Below, piece after piece: positions 22,298-30,803 of a stretch of DNA of 36,226 bases; position 1 is the stretch's first letter; each line of letters begins with the position of its first letter. The notes beneath the pieces are model-generated. The model did not search any database. It saw nothing but the letters and a program-made list of their open reading frames with translations, and was not told the DNA's origin. Made by a program: the position numbers and the translations under genes. The stretch is taken from positions 1,959-38,184 of the forward strand of contig NZ_LDES01000097.1 in NCBI RefSeq assembly GCF_001015195.1, given 5' to 3'. This stretch comes from Sphingomonas sp. Y57. Its GTDB lineage: Bacteria; Pseudomonadota; Alphaproteobacteria; Sphingomonadales; Sphingomonadaceae.

Positions 22298-23593
22298 CTA
22301 TCCCGCCGCGGCGACCTCGGCGGCCAGGCTGAGGACCCGGGCGGGATCGATGTCGGCAGTCAGCGCATAGGCAAAGGCACCGACCTCCCAGTAGGCGACG
22401 GCGCGCCCATGGCTTCGGCCGAGCAGGGGACGGCGCTCGGCCGGGGTTTCGGCGCGGGTGGCGAACAGGGTGACGGGTTCGCCATGATCGGTCCGCATCG
22501 CCGTCGCCACCGCCATGCCCTCTCCGGTGGGATAGAGCTGCACGTCGATGACGCGCCAGTGGCCGGGCAGGGCGGGGACGGCGATCCCGGTCGCGGCCGC
22601 GATTTCGGCCCGGTTGAGCCGGGTGCTCTCGATCTGGCTTTGCATCCGTTGCCGCGTCAGGCCGGCGCTGTGCGACGAGCTCGCCTCGGCGAGGAAAGCC
22701 GCAGCCTCGGCCGGGGCGTCCATCCCGTCGACGACGTCGTGCGCGATCCAGCCGGCGGCGACCAGCATCAGCACCGCCGCCGCCCGCCGCCATCCCTCCA
22801 GCGTCGGCCGCGCCGCCGGCGGGCCGGGAAAAGGGACGACCTCGCCGGCCAGAGACCGGCGGCCGACAAGCGTGCCCTTGGTACTGCCGGGCAGGCGCCG
22901 GAAGGCGATGGCCGGATGGCGCCGGCGCCAGCGGCGCGCGACGATCCGTTCCCCCGGCCGCGCCGCATCGTCGAGCAGGATCATGGCGCCCGGCGAGAGC
23001 CGGTCGAACAGGCTCTCCGCCGCGCCGCGCACGAAGGGATGGACCGTCCAGGGTGGCCCGTCGACGACCAGCAGGTCGATCCGCTCGGGCAGGTCGGCGA
23101 GATCGTACCACGGCCCCGGCCAGCCCGGCACCCAGCGGGACAGCGGCGCATGCCGCAGCTCGGCCCTCACGCCCTGTGATTCGAGCCATTGCGCGGTAGC
23201 CTCGACGAAGCCGCCATGCTGGTCGTAGCTGATCAGCCGACCACCGCCGTTGCGCTCCAGGGCCCGCGCGCAGACCAGTGTCGAGGCCCCTGCCCCCAAC
23301 TCGACCACGACCTTTGGACGCAGCACCTCGACTGCGTCGACGATGCGGTGAAGGAAGCCGGCATCGGCCTTCCAGCTACCGAGATGGGGCAGCGCATGAT
23401 CATCGAGGCCCAGCCGGTCGAGCAGCCGCGCCTTTTCCGCACGTCGGCCGCCCCACAGGCTGTAGAGCAGCCAGGGCCAGCCGATCGCGCCGAACGCCAG
23501 CCGGCAGGCCGCGTCGGCCCAGCGGCGCTTCGCTTTGCCGCCTGACGCCATTTCGGGGAGCGGAAGAAGGCCGGTCAATTCGCGCGACGTCAT
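22298..23593 (-). CDS. Fusion of a SAM methyltransferase to an anti-sigma-factor-like periplasmic domain
   Basis: A single 431-residue frame with two unrelated parts. Residues about 60-245 form a class I SAM-dependent methyltransferase: KVVVELGAGAST (94-105, motif I), LISYDQHGGFVEAT (120-133), RIDLLVVDGPPW (171-182) and MILLDDAARPGER (204-216). After a short linker comes one transmembrane helix (about 269-284) and then a C-terminal domain (about 290-431) with LPGHWRVIDVQLYP, PVTLFATR and VAYWEVGAFAYALTADID, closely resembling the periplasmic sensor part of ECF anti-sigma factors. The zinc-binding cytoplasmic anti-sigma domain (HxxxCxxC) is absent and no sigma factor gene is nearby. Topology would place the methyltransferase in the cytoplasm and the sensor part in the periplasm. 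Function unknown; probably co-transcribed with the GH130 gene. Confidence 0.8.
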   Translation of the reverse strand: MTSRELTGLLPLPEMASGGKAKRRWADAACRLAFGAIGWPWLLYSLWGGRRAEKARLLDRLGLDDHALPHLGSWKADAGFLHRIVDAVEVLRPKVVVELGAGASTLVCARALERNGGGRLISYDQHGGFVEATAQWLESQGVRAELRHAPLSRWVPGWPGPWYDLADLPERIDLLVVDGPPWTVHPFVRGAAESLFDRLSPGAMILLDDAARPGERIVARRWRRRHPAIAFRRLPGSTKGTLVGRRSLAGEVVPFPGPPAARPTLEGWRRAAAVLMLVAAGWIAHDVVDGMDAPAEAAAFLAEASSSHSAGLTRQRMQSQIESTRLNRAEIAAATGIAVPALPGHWRVIDVQLYPTGEGMAVATAMRTDHGEPVTLFATRAETPAERRPLLGRSHGRAVAYWEVGAFAYALTADIDPARVLSLAAEVAAAG

Positions 23594-23718
23594 GGGAAAG
23601 CGCTCTCCGCTCGGTTCGGGACCGGACGCGACATTGCGGCGGCTCGACCAGCACTGGCAAGCGAGAGCGGCCCGTCCCGCCTCATCCGCCCGTCAGGCGA
23701 TCGAATCGCCGGTCCACA

Positions 23719-25068
23719 TCAGGACATCTTCGACAACAGCTCGGCGATCGGCACGAAGGCGAAGGCGACGGAGCTGTCGGCGACGCCATAGGGCAGGAAG
23801 ATATGATCGCCATGGCGCAACGCACCGCAGGTGTAGACGACGTTGGGCACATAGCCCTCGCGATCCTCGTCATAGGCGGCGAGGATCGGCTCGACGGTCC
23901 GCCCGAGCAGCTTCGAGGGATCATCCTTGTCGAGCAGGACCGCGCCGATCGCATATTTGCGCATGGCCCCGACGCCATGGGTCAGCAGCAGCCACCCCTC
24001 GTCCAGTTCGATCGGCGGTCCGCAATTGCCGATCTGCACCAGTTCCCACGGATAGACGGGCTTGAGCAGCAGATCGCCGTCCTCCCACCGGTCGACCGCG
24101 TCGGACGCCAGCAGGAACAGGTTCTGCCCGTCCTGGCGGCCGATCATCATGTAACGACCGCCGATCTTGCGCGGGAACAGCGCCATGCCCTTGTTGCGCG
24201 CCGCCGCGCCCCTGATCGGCACCAGGTCGATGACCCGGAAATCGCGGGTGCGCATCAGCTCCGACTGGATCTCGCGTCCCGAATAGGCGGTGTAGGTGCC
24301 GATATATTCGCGGCTGCCGTCGTCATGGGTGAACAGCGTCAGCCGGAGGTCCTCCAGGCCGTTGCGCTGGGCGGGGGTGATCGGGAAGATCACGGTGCCC
24401 GACAGGGTGCTGTCGGGATGGCGATAGACGGTCGTCGGGCCGTCCAGATCGTAGATGCCGTCCGCGTCGGGGGCATCGGCGGCGGTCGCGAAGGGCGGCT
24501 CGGGCGCCAGCGTCAGCTCGCGGTCGGTGGTGATCAGGCCCTCCCGGAAGGCGACCGAGCTGATATGCCCTTCCCCCACCGCGCGGAGCGACATGAGGAT
24601 GCGCAACGTCGACGGCGACAACCCGCTCTGGTCGGGATGCGGCACGACGCTGGGGTTCATCAGCGCTGCGGCGGCATAGCTGTACTCGTGGCAGAAATAG
24701 GCCCCGATCAACTGCCGCTTGTCTTCGTCGATCCCGGCGGCATCGAAGCCCAGCAGGCTGCGAATCTGGTCGAATCGCGTCGCGAACACGCGCCGCGTCT
24801 GCCAGTGGCGCGCCTCGAAATCGGCGAGGACCAGGTCGAGTTGGCGGCGTGTCTCCCTCCCATTCAGGTCGAGCACGGCGCGCACCAGACGCTGGGCACG
24901 GCCCGGCTCGCTGCCATTGCCCTGCCAGGCAAGATGAAAAGGCCGCACGACGACCCGTGATGCATCGGCGGAGAGGCGGAGCGGATGGTTGTAGGCTGCG
25001 AGCATGGGCTCCCACGAATCCCCGGGACCGTAACGATGCCGCTGTCTCTGGGGTTCAGGCGGCGTCAC
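23719..25068 (-). CDS. Glycoside hydrolase/phosphorylase-like protein, GH130-type
   Basis: Five-bladed beta-propeller carbohydrate enzyme, 449 residues. C-terminal features fit family GH130: SREYIGTYTAYSG, RNKGMALFPRKIGGRYMMIGRQDG, IQIGNCGPPIELDEGWLLLTHGV-like segment, and the closing VPNVVYTCGALRHGDHIFLPYGVAD. GH130 members are mannoside phosphorylases or beta-1,2-mannosidases, so a mannosidic substrate is the default guess, unproven here. It begins with GTG (25068), overlapping the upstream glycosyltransferase by 14 bases, which implies coupling; ATG at 25005 is an alternative. The neighbour points to polysaccharide turnover. Confidence 0.82.
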   Translation of the reverse strand: MTPPEPQRQRHRYGPGDSWEPMLAAYNHPLRLSADASRVVVRPFHLAWQGNGSEPGRAQRLVRAVLDLNGRETRRQLDLVLADFEARHWQTRRVFATRFDQIRSLLGFDAAGIDEDKRQLIGAYFCHEYSYAAAALMNPSVVPHPDQSGLSPSTLRILMSLRAVGEGHISSVAFREGLITTDRELTLAPEPPFATAADAPDADGIYDLDGPTTVYRHPDSTLSGTVIFPITPAQRNGLEDLRLTLFTHDDGSREYIGTYTAYSGREIQSELMRTRDFRVIDLVPIRGAAARNKGMALFPRKIGGRYMMIGRQDGQNLFLLASDAVDRWEDGDLLLKPVYPWELVQIGNCGPPIELDEGWLLLTHGVGAMRKYAIGAVLLDKDDPSKLLGRTVEPILAAYDEDREGYVPNVVYTCGALRHGDHIFLPYGVADSSVAFAFVPIAELLSKMS

Positions 25069-27370
25069 GCGTCTTTCTAGCGTCGAGATTCGTGGAAAGC
25101 GAGATCATCGCGACATTGGCAAGCTGCAGCGCCAGGATCGACTCCGCTCCCTGGTTGCGATTCACCCCATGCGGCATCAGCCCGTCGAAGCAGCCGCCGT
25201 CGGACGCCTGCGCCAGCGGCAGGCCAAGATCGTTGTCGCCGGTGAACCAACCATAGGCGCGCCAGGCAAGGTCCGTCCATTGCCGATCACCGGTCGCCGC
25301 CACCGCGGCGATGCAGGCGTCGATCGTCGCCTGCGCCTCCAGCGGCTGCTGGTCATAGGGAAGCGGCGACGCGTAGGGCCGGTGGAAGCTGTCGGTGCCG
25401 ACCGGCCGGAAGACGCCGGCGGTTCCAGTCTGGATGCGGCCCAGCCAGGCGAGCGTCTCCAGCCCCGCCTCCACCAGCGCACGATCGCAGAGCGCCGTCC
25501 CCGCCCGCAGCAGCGCCTCGGGCAGGCGGGCATTGTCATAGGCGAGCACCGGCTCGAACCAGGTCCAGTCGGGTCGCCGCGTGGCCGCCAGCAGCGCCGC
25601 CAGCCCCTCGGCGACGTCGCGCAGGACCGCGCACGATGCCGCATGACCGGGATCGGCGGAAAGCCTCTCGGCCGCACCCAGCGCCGCGAAGGCGCGGGCG
25701 CGTGGCGATACCAGTGCCCTGGCAAGCGGCAGCGCCTCGTCGAACAGCGCCGTCGCCCAGCCGCGCAGTCCGGGATCCGCACCATGCGCAGCCGCACAGC
25801 CGAGTGCCCACAGCGTTCGGCCGTTGCTGTCCTCCGATCCCTCTTCCTCGCACCAGCGCCGGTCATAGCCCATGAAGTTGCGGAACCGGCCGCGCGCGGG
25901 GTTCCAGCCATGGTGGACGAAGGCCGCATAGGTGGTGGCGAGCTGGTCGAGCAGCTGGCGGTCGCCCTTCTCGATCCGGCAGGTCAGGATCAGCGCCCGG
26001 GCATTGTCGTCGATGCAATAGCCATGGTTGCGATCGGGAACGCTGTGGATGCCGTGCTGAAGCAGGCCGGTCGCGTCGGTCATCCGCCGCAGCGCGCCCA
26101 GATGGAGCGGCAGCGGCACCCGCTTCATCGCGAACGGCCCGGTTCGGCGCCGCTCGCCCGGCTCCGCTTCGGCCTCCGCCTCGACCGCCATCCCGATCAG
26201 GTTCAGGGCCCGTTCCACCGCCCTGGGCCAAAGCAGCCGGCGGCCCAGCGCATAGGCACGGCAAGCCAGCGCGTGGCGCGCCTTATCGTCGCGCAGCAGC
26301 CCGCTGACCGCCGCGGCCAGCGCCGCGGCGTCGCGCGGGGGCACGAGCACGCCGTGGCCGTCGGCCAGTATTTCCGCCGCGTGGAGATAGGGCGTCGATA
26401 CCACCGGCTTGCCGAGCCCGACGGCATAGGACAGCGTGCCGGAGGTGATCTGCGCCATGTTGAGATAGGGCGTGACGTAGACGTCGCACGCCTCGAGCTG
26501 GTCGAGCAGCTCGTCCTGATCGAGGAAGGAATCGACGAACCGGATATGGCTGGCGACGCCGAGCGCCTCGGCGCGCGCCATCAGCGCCTCGCGCAGCGCC
26601 TCCCCCTGCTCGCGGACGAGATTGGGATGGGTCGCGCCGATGACGAGGTAGCAGCAGTCTGGATGGTCGGACACGATCGACGGCATCGCCTCGATCATCA
26701 CGTCGATGCCCTTGTCGGGCGCAAGCAGGCCGAAGGTCATCACGATCTTCCCCGCGGTCAGGCCCAGCCGGGCCTTCGCGGCTGCGGGGTCGGCATGCTC
26801 GCGGTCGGGAACGCCATGGGGGATGACGGCGATCCGCTCCGGCTCCACGCCATAGACGTCCTGCAGGATGCGCCGGCCGCGCTCGGCCATCACGATCAGG
26901 TGCGACGCGCGCCGCAGCAGCGCCTCGAACGGAGCGCGCTCGGCCGCTGACGGACGTTCGAGCACGGTGTGCAGCGTCGCCACGATCGGCAGGGTCGATC
27001 GCTCGATGAGGTCGAGGACATGGCGTCCCGCCTCCCCGCCGAAGATGCCGAATTCGTGCTGGAGCCAGATCGCCTGAGCGCCGCTCGCCTCGATCAGGCC
27101 GGCGGCGAGCCGGTAGGCGGCCGGATCATCCGCGGCGATGGTATGGACATCGGCCGGATAGGCGACCCCCGATCCGTCATCCATCGCATAATGATCGACC
27201 GCCAGCGTTGGGAAACGGGCGCGCAGCGCATCCACCACATGCGAGGTGAAGGTGGCGAGCCCGCATCGGCGGGGCAGCGCGTTTCCGACGACGGCGATAT
27301 GGCGAATCCGGGATGCGGCCGGCCGGTCCCCGAGGGGGGCTTCGAAAATCGAACGAATCTGCTCCTGCAT
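25055..27370 (-). CDS. GT4 glycosyltransferase fused to a helical glycan-binding or glycosidase-like domain
   Basis: A 771-residue bifunctional-looking protein. The N-terminal half (to about residue 395) is a GT-B retaining glycosyltransferase: HIAVVGNALPRRCGLATFTSH for the first nucleotide fold, IWLQHEFGIFGG, then the donor-binding FGLLAPDKGIDVMIEAMP and TSGTLSYAVGLGKPVVSTPY. The C-terminal part (about 413-771) is alpha-helical with repeated motifs (GYCIDDNARALILT; CEEEGSEDSNGRTLWALG; YDQQPLEAQATIDAC; GDNDLGLPL) like an alpha/alpha-toroid. The frame is open to 27481; the ATG at 27370 is preferred because AAGGGAG lies upstream and its product begins with MQEQIRS. Acceptor and donor sugars are unknown. 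Confidence 0.85.
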   Translation of the reverse strand: MQEQIRSIFEAPLGDRPAASRIRHIAVVGNALPRRCGLATFTSHVVDALRARFPTLAVDHYAMDDGSGVAYPADVHTIAADDPAAYRLAAGLIEASGAQAIWLQHEFGIFGGEAGRHVLDLIERSTLPIVATLHTVLERPSAAERAPFEALLRRASHLIVMAERGRRILQDVYGVEPERIAVIPHGVPDREHADPAAAKARLGLTAGKIVMTFGLLAPDKGIDVMIEAMPSIVSDHPDCCYLVIGATHPNLVREQGEALREALMARAEALGVASHIRFVDSFLDQDELLDQLEACDVYVTPYLNMAQITSGTLSYAVGLGKPVVSTPYLHAAEILADGHGVLVPPRDAAALAAAVSGLLRDDKARHALACRAYALGRRLLWPRAVERALNLIGMAVEAEAEAEPGERRRTGPFAMKRVPLPLHLGALRRMTDATGLLQHGIHSVPDRNHGYCIDDNARALILTCRIEKGDRQLLDQLATTYAAFVHHGWNPARGRFRNFMGYDRRWCEEEGSEDSNGRTLWALGCAAAHGADPGLRGWATALFDEALPLARALVSPRARAFAALGAAERLSADPGHAASCAVLRDVAEGLAALLAATRRPDWTWFEPVLAYDNARLPEALLRAGTALCDRALVEAGLETLAWLGRIQTGTAGVFRPVGTDSFHRPYASPLPYDQQPLEAQATIDACIAAVAATGDRQWTDLAWRAYGWFTGDNDLGLPLAQASDGGCFDGLMPHGVNRNQGAESILALQLANVAMISLSTNLDARKTRDAA

Positions 27371-27526
27371 GCCGCACGACGCTCCCTTGTTGACGGCGCC
27401 CCCCGCCGCGACTCGAGAACGATGCTGCTCCGCAATAGTTTCACCGACTCGGGCCGGTGGAACTGAAAAAATCCCCTTCATCCTCCGCCACTTCTGGGAA
27501 AACTGATCCAGGTTAGGAAAAAACCG
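27371..27526. other. Spacer between the glycosyltransferase and the M28 peptidase
   Basis: About 156 bases. Its left part is the in-frame upstream extension of the glycosyltransferase frame, so it may be leader rather than coding. No clear terminator or promoter boxes can be named. Confidence 0.3.
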
Positions 27527-29185
27527 CTATTGCCGCGCCGCAGCACTACGGTCCCGGATCGCCTTGAACTCCGATCCCGGCTTCCACTGCGGCCAGGCAT
27601 TGCCGTTCGCGAGTTCCTCGGCGATGGTACCGAGCAGGTCGATGTCCTCGACGGCCCCGGCGAGATTCCATTCGGGACTCCAGGCGTCGCAGGCCTGATG
27701 ATAGCATTGACCCGTATAGGCATCGATCCACGCCTGCCCTGCCTTCACGCCGCCGTCCTTCAGGTCCGATGCCCCGGCGATTCCCATCAGCAGCAGCACC
27801 GGCACCCCGCGCTTGGCGAGCGAGAAATGGTCGGCGCGGTAGAACAGCCCGCGCTCGGGCAGGCTTTCGGGTGTGACCGTCCGTCCCTGCGTCGCCGCGA
27901 CCCGCGCCAGATCGTCCTCGAGCGTGCCCTGCCCCTTGCCGACCAGTACGACATCCTTCGCGGCCCCCGCCGTCTGGAGGATGTCGATCGCGAGGTTGGC
28001 GACGGTCGTTTCCACCGGATAGACCGGGTTGGCCGCATAATATTCGGAGCCGAGCAGGCCGCGCTCCTCGGCGGTCCAGGCGGCGAAGACGACGCTGCGC
28101 TCGGGCGCGGGGCCCGCCTTCATCGCGCGGGCGATCTCGAACAGGCCGGCGAGGCCGAGCGCGTCGTCATTCGCCCCGGCGCGATAGATGCGGCCCTGCG
28201 CATCGGCCTTGCCCGCGCCATAGGCGTCCCAGTGCGCGCCGAGCATGACCACCTCGTCGGGCCGCTTCGCGCCGGGCAGCCGGGCCAGGACGTTGCGGCT
28301 CGTCACGGTCTCGTGCGCGACGGGCACATCGGCGGAGAAGGTCACCCCCTTCAGTTCCACCGGCCGGAAGCCGGACGAACGCGCCGCCGCCGACAGCTTC
28401 GCCAGGTCGAGCCCGGCCGAGGCGAACAGCCGGGTGGCGGCATCCCCGGCCAGCCATCCCTGCAGGGCGACGCTCGTCACGTCCTCGGGCTTGCGGGCGA
28501 TGTCGTAATTCTCGCCGCCGCCGCTGATCACCACGTTCCAGCCATAGCCCGCGCCCGCCGTTTCATGGACGATCAGCGCACCGATCGCCCCCTGCCGAGC
28601 GGCCTCCTCGAACTTGTAGGTCCAGCGGCCATAATAGGTCATCGTCCGGCCACCGAACCTGTTCGCGGCCGCCTCCCCCGGCCTGGCGGCGAAATCGGGG
28701 TCGTTGACCAGGAAGATCACGACCTTGCCCTTCAGGTCGGCGCCCTTGAAGTCGTCCCAACCGCGTTCGGGCGCCCTGACGCCATGGCCGACGAACACGA
28801 CCGGCGCGCTCGCGATCCGCGCGGCGTCGTCCGGACGGACGGTCGAGACATAGACGTCCTTGCCCTGCGCGACCGGCATCGCGCCCCTCGGCCCTTCGAA
28901 CGCCAGCGTCTTCGGCGTGCCGAGCCGGGTGTGCAGCAGCGGCACCGTCTGCACCCATTGTCCACCAGGCCCGCCCGGTTGCAGCCCGAGCGCCTCGAAG
29001 CGCGCGACCAGATAGCCGATCGTCCGCTCCTCTCCGGCCGTGCCGGGCGCGCGGCCCTCGAACAGGTCGGAAGCGAGCGTCTTCACGGTATCGGTCAGGC
29101 GGACGGGATCGGCCGCGACCTTGGCGGCGGCGGGCAGGGCGATCGCGGCGCAAGCCGCGGCGATGGCAATGGAAAGAATCTTCAT
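27527..29185 (-). CDS. M28 family metallopeptidase
   Basis: Exported zinc aminopeptidase-like enzyme, 552 residues. The signal peptide is MKILSIAIAAACAAIALPAAA. A protease-associated (PA) domain is inserted (VVFVGHGVRAPERGWDDF to about VTSVALQGWLAGD). The catalytic domain holds the metal ligands and general base: H in GAHWDAYG, D in GANDDALG, EE in TAEERGLLGSEYY, D in LAIDILQ, and H in FYRADHFSLAKRGVP. It probably trims peptides in the periplasm. A GT-rich repeat lies directly upstream; no strong ribosome binding site is visible before this ATG. The upstream in-frame ATG at 29221 falls within the repeat and is not preferred. Confidence 0.92.
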   Translation of the reverse strand: MKILSIAIAAACAAIALPAAAKVAADPVRLTDTVKTLASDLFEGRAPGTAGEERTIGYLVARFEALGLQPGGPGGQWVQTVPLLHTRLGTPKTLAFEGPRGAMPVAQGKDVYVSTVRPDDAARIASAPVVFVGHGVRAPERGWDDFKGADLKGKVVIFLVNDPDFAARPGEAAANRFGGRTMTYYGRWTYKFEEAARQGAIGALIVHETAGAGYGWNVVISGGGENYDIARKPEDVTSVALQGWLAGDAATRLFASAGLDLAKLSAAARSSGFRPVELKGVTFSADVPVAHETVTSRNVLARLPGAKRPDEVVMLGAHWDAYGAGKADAQGRIYRAGANDDALGLAGLFEIARAMKAGPAPERSVVFAAWTAEERGLLGSEYYAANPVYPVETTVANLAIDILQTAGAAKDVVLVGKGQGTLEDDLARVAATQGRTVTPESLPERGLFYRADHFSLAKRGVPVLLLMGIAGASDLKDGGVKAGQAWIDAYTGQCYHQACDAWSPEWNLAGAVEDIDLLGTIAEELANGNAWPQWKPGSEFKAIRDRSAAARQ

Positions 29186-29215
29186 GGGGAGAGTCTTACG
29201 AAACCTCCCCTCCAC

Positions 29216-29240
29216 CGTCATGCTGAACTTGTTTCAGCAT
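29216..29240. repeat. Single dispersed hairpin repeat (CGTCATGCTGAAC family)
   Basis: CGTCATGCTGAACTTG continued to TTTCAGCAT forms a short hairpin (ATGCTGAA/TTTCAGCAT). It is the same family as the pair at 9274-9364, located between the M28 peptidase start and gspK stop. Confidence 0.85.
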
Positions 29241-29260
29241 GGGTGGGCCGGGTGGGCAAT

Positions 29261-30142
29261 TCACGGCAGCGCAGGCACCTGCAGCGGCGCGGAGGCGCCC
29301 GTCCAGCGGCCGACCACCGCCGCCGTCTTTCCGCCCCGGCCGTCGTCCTTGCGGGCGATCAGGCTGGTGATCTGCTGGCTGGTGTCGCCGATCCGCACCC
29401 GCGTCCGCACCCAGAAGAGATTTGACGTGAGCCCCGTCCCTTGCGGCATCGGCACGTCGAGCGAGGCGAGGTCGGCGGCGGTCAGATAGCCCTGCCGGTC
29501 GCGCAGGGCTACGACCCGCCGCGCCGCCATCGGATCGCCGGTCAATATGCCGATCAGGTCCTCGCTGGCGGCGTTGAGGTTGATCTTCCCCTCATAGGGC
29601 AGCGCGGTGAGCAATCCCGACAGCCGCACCACCTGGCCCGGCGCGAGGCCGAGCGCGCCGAGCGGACGGATGTCGGTCAGCGGCCCGGCGGCGCGGATCG
29701 CGGCGACCGCCCTGGCCGCCTGCTCGGGCGTCATGCCGACCGCGCCGGCGATCCGGCCGAGCGTCGCCGCCGCGACCGGATCGGGCTGCATCAGCGCGTT
29801 GACGTTGAAGCGCCCCTGCGCGTCGGCGATGGCGAGGTCGAAACTGCCGCCCTCGATCGGTGCGCCCGATTCGGCGAGCGCCGCCCACGGCTCGGCCCGG
29901 TTGTCGGTATCGGGCGCGACCAGCGCGTCGCGACGCAGCGCCACCACCGCCGAGACTTCGCCGCCGCGCGCGATCGCCTGCGCCCATGCCGCCTCGCGCA
30001 TCCTGAGGCCGCGTTCGAGCCCGCTATCCTCGGCCGAGATCATCAGCAGCAACAGGCCGCTCGCGATCGCGACGAACAGCAGCACGTTGACGAGGATCAT
30101 GCCCTCCTCGTCGCGGTCGCGCGGCGGGAGCGCGGCCGTCAC
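29261..30142 (-). CDS. gspK: Type II secretion minor pseudopilin GspK
   Basis: Large tip pseudopilin of the type II secretion pseudopilus, 293 residues. The prepilin cleavage site is EEGMILVNVLLFVAIASG: cleavage after Gly with Met at +1, and the glutamate usually at +5 is replaced by N. The large GspK insertion domain follows, with FNVNALMQPDP and INLNAASEDLIGILTGD, both family landmarks. Its start overlaps the gspJ stop (ATGA), so the two are coupled. Confidence 0.9.
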   Translation of the reverse strand: MTAALPPRDRDEEGMILVNVLLFVAIASGLLLLMISAEDSGLERGLRMREAAWAQAIARGGEVSAVVALRRDALVAPDTDNRAEPWAALAESGAPIEGGSFDLAIADAQGRFNVNALMQPDPVAAATLGRIAGAVGMTPEQAARAVAAIRAAGPLTDIRPLGALGLAPGQVVRLSGLLTALPYEGKINLNAASEDLIGILTGDPMAARRVVALRDRQGYLTAADLASLDVPMPQGTGLTSNLFWVRTRVRIGDTSQQITSLIARKDDGRGGKTAAVVGRWTGASAPLQVPALP

Positions 30143-30687
30143 GGATGAACCGGCAGCGGCACGACCCGCCGCAATGACCCGCCGACGCTGCCGTCCGGCG
30201 CCAGCGCGATGTCAGCGGCGACGGCCGCGGGCCATTGGCCGGCCAGTTCGGGCGCGGGCGGCCAGCGGTCGATCCAGCCCTCGCCCGGCCGGTAATAGCT
30301 CCAGCGCACCGAGGCCACGCCCTGGAGCATGCGCTGGGCTCCCTGCGGCAGACCACGTCCGCGCACCCCGCGCAGCAGCGTGCCGGCGCCGAGCTGATAG
30401 TCGATCCGCACCGGCAGCCCGCCCGCCGCCGCAAGGGGACGGCTGAAGGTCAGTGTCGCGGCGTCGCCCTGGAGCGGGCCGGGGCTGATCTGCGTCAGGT
30501 CATTGTCGATCACGTACATCGCGCGTTGCACCTCGGCGAGGCGGTCGAGCCGGCCCTCGGTGCGGTCGCGGATTCCCATCAGGCTGTCGACCAGCGCCAG
30601 CCCCGCCAGCGCGATCAGCCCGAACAGCGCCAGCGAGATCATCAGCTCGATCAGGGTGAAGCCGGCCTCTTCCCCCTCTCCCGCCAT
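30139..30687 (-). CDS. gspJ: Type II secretion minor pseudopilin GspJ
   Basis: Minor pseudopilin of the type II secretion tip complex, 182 residues from the ATG at 30687. The prepilin leader is MAGEGEEAGFTLIELMISLALFG-like: cleavage after Gly, Phe at +1, Glu at +5. The C-terminal half has the GspJ pattern LLRGVRGRGLPQGAQRMLQGVASVRWSYY. The frame is open upstream through a dispersed repeat to 30807; that part translates to HPGESRDLP-like repeat sequence and is not believed to be genuine. The ATG lies at the very edge of the repeat, and no clear Shine-Dalgarno sequence precedes it. Confidence 0.88.
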   Translation of the reverse strand: MAGEGEEAGFTLIELMISLALFGLIALAGLALVDSLMGIRDRTEGRLDRLAEVQRAMYVIDNDLTQISPGPLQGDAATLTFSRPLAAAGGLPVRIDYQLGAGTLLRGVRGRGLPQGAQRMLQGVASVRWSYYRPGEGWIDRWPPAPELAGQWPAAVAADIALAPDGSVGGSLRRVVPLPVHP

Positions 30688-30780
30688 TCCGGCGAAAGCC
30701 GGACTCTCCCTGCCTTGCGACGTCCGAACGTGGATATCGCCGGAAAGAAAGGGGAGATCCCGGCTTTCGCCGGGATGACG
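30685..30780. repeat. Inverted pair of dispersed hairpin repeats at the gspJ start
   Basis: The left copy (30685-30711) contains CCGGCGAAAGCCGG, the right copy (30751-30780) GATCCCGGCTTTCGCCGGGATGACG, in opposite orientation. It is the same family as 1666-1740. The gspJ start codon lies inside the left copy (as CAT at 30685-30687 on the plus strand). Confidence 0.85.
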
Positions 30781-30803
30781 GTGCTCCTTCGCACCGGCAA
30801 GTG

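Noticed and set aside
25169-26950. 593-codon plus-strand frame opposite the GT4 gene
   Set aside because: Antisense shadow; the minus strand has clear glycosyltransferase motifs and the plus-strand product has none.
27530-29425. 631-codon plus-strand frame opposite the M28 peptidase
   Set aside because: Antisense shadow running through the repeat; no domain.
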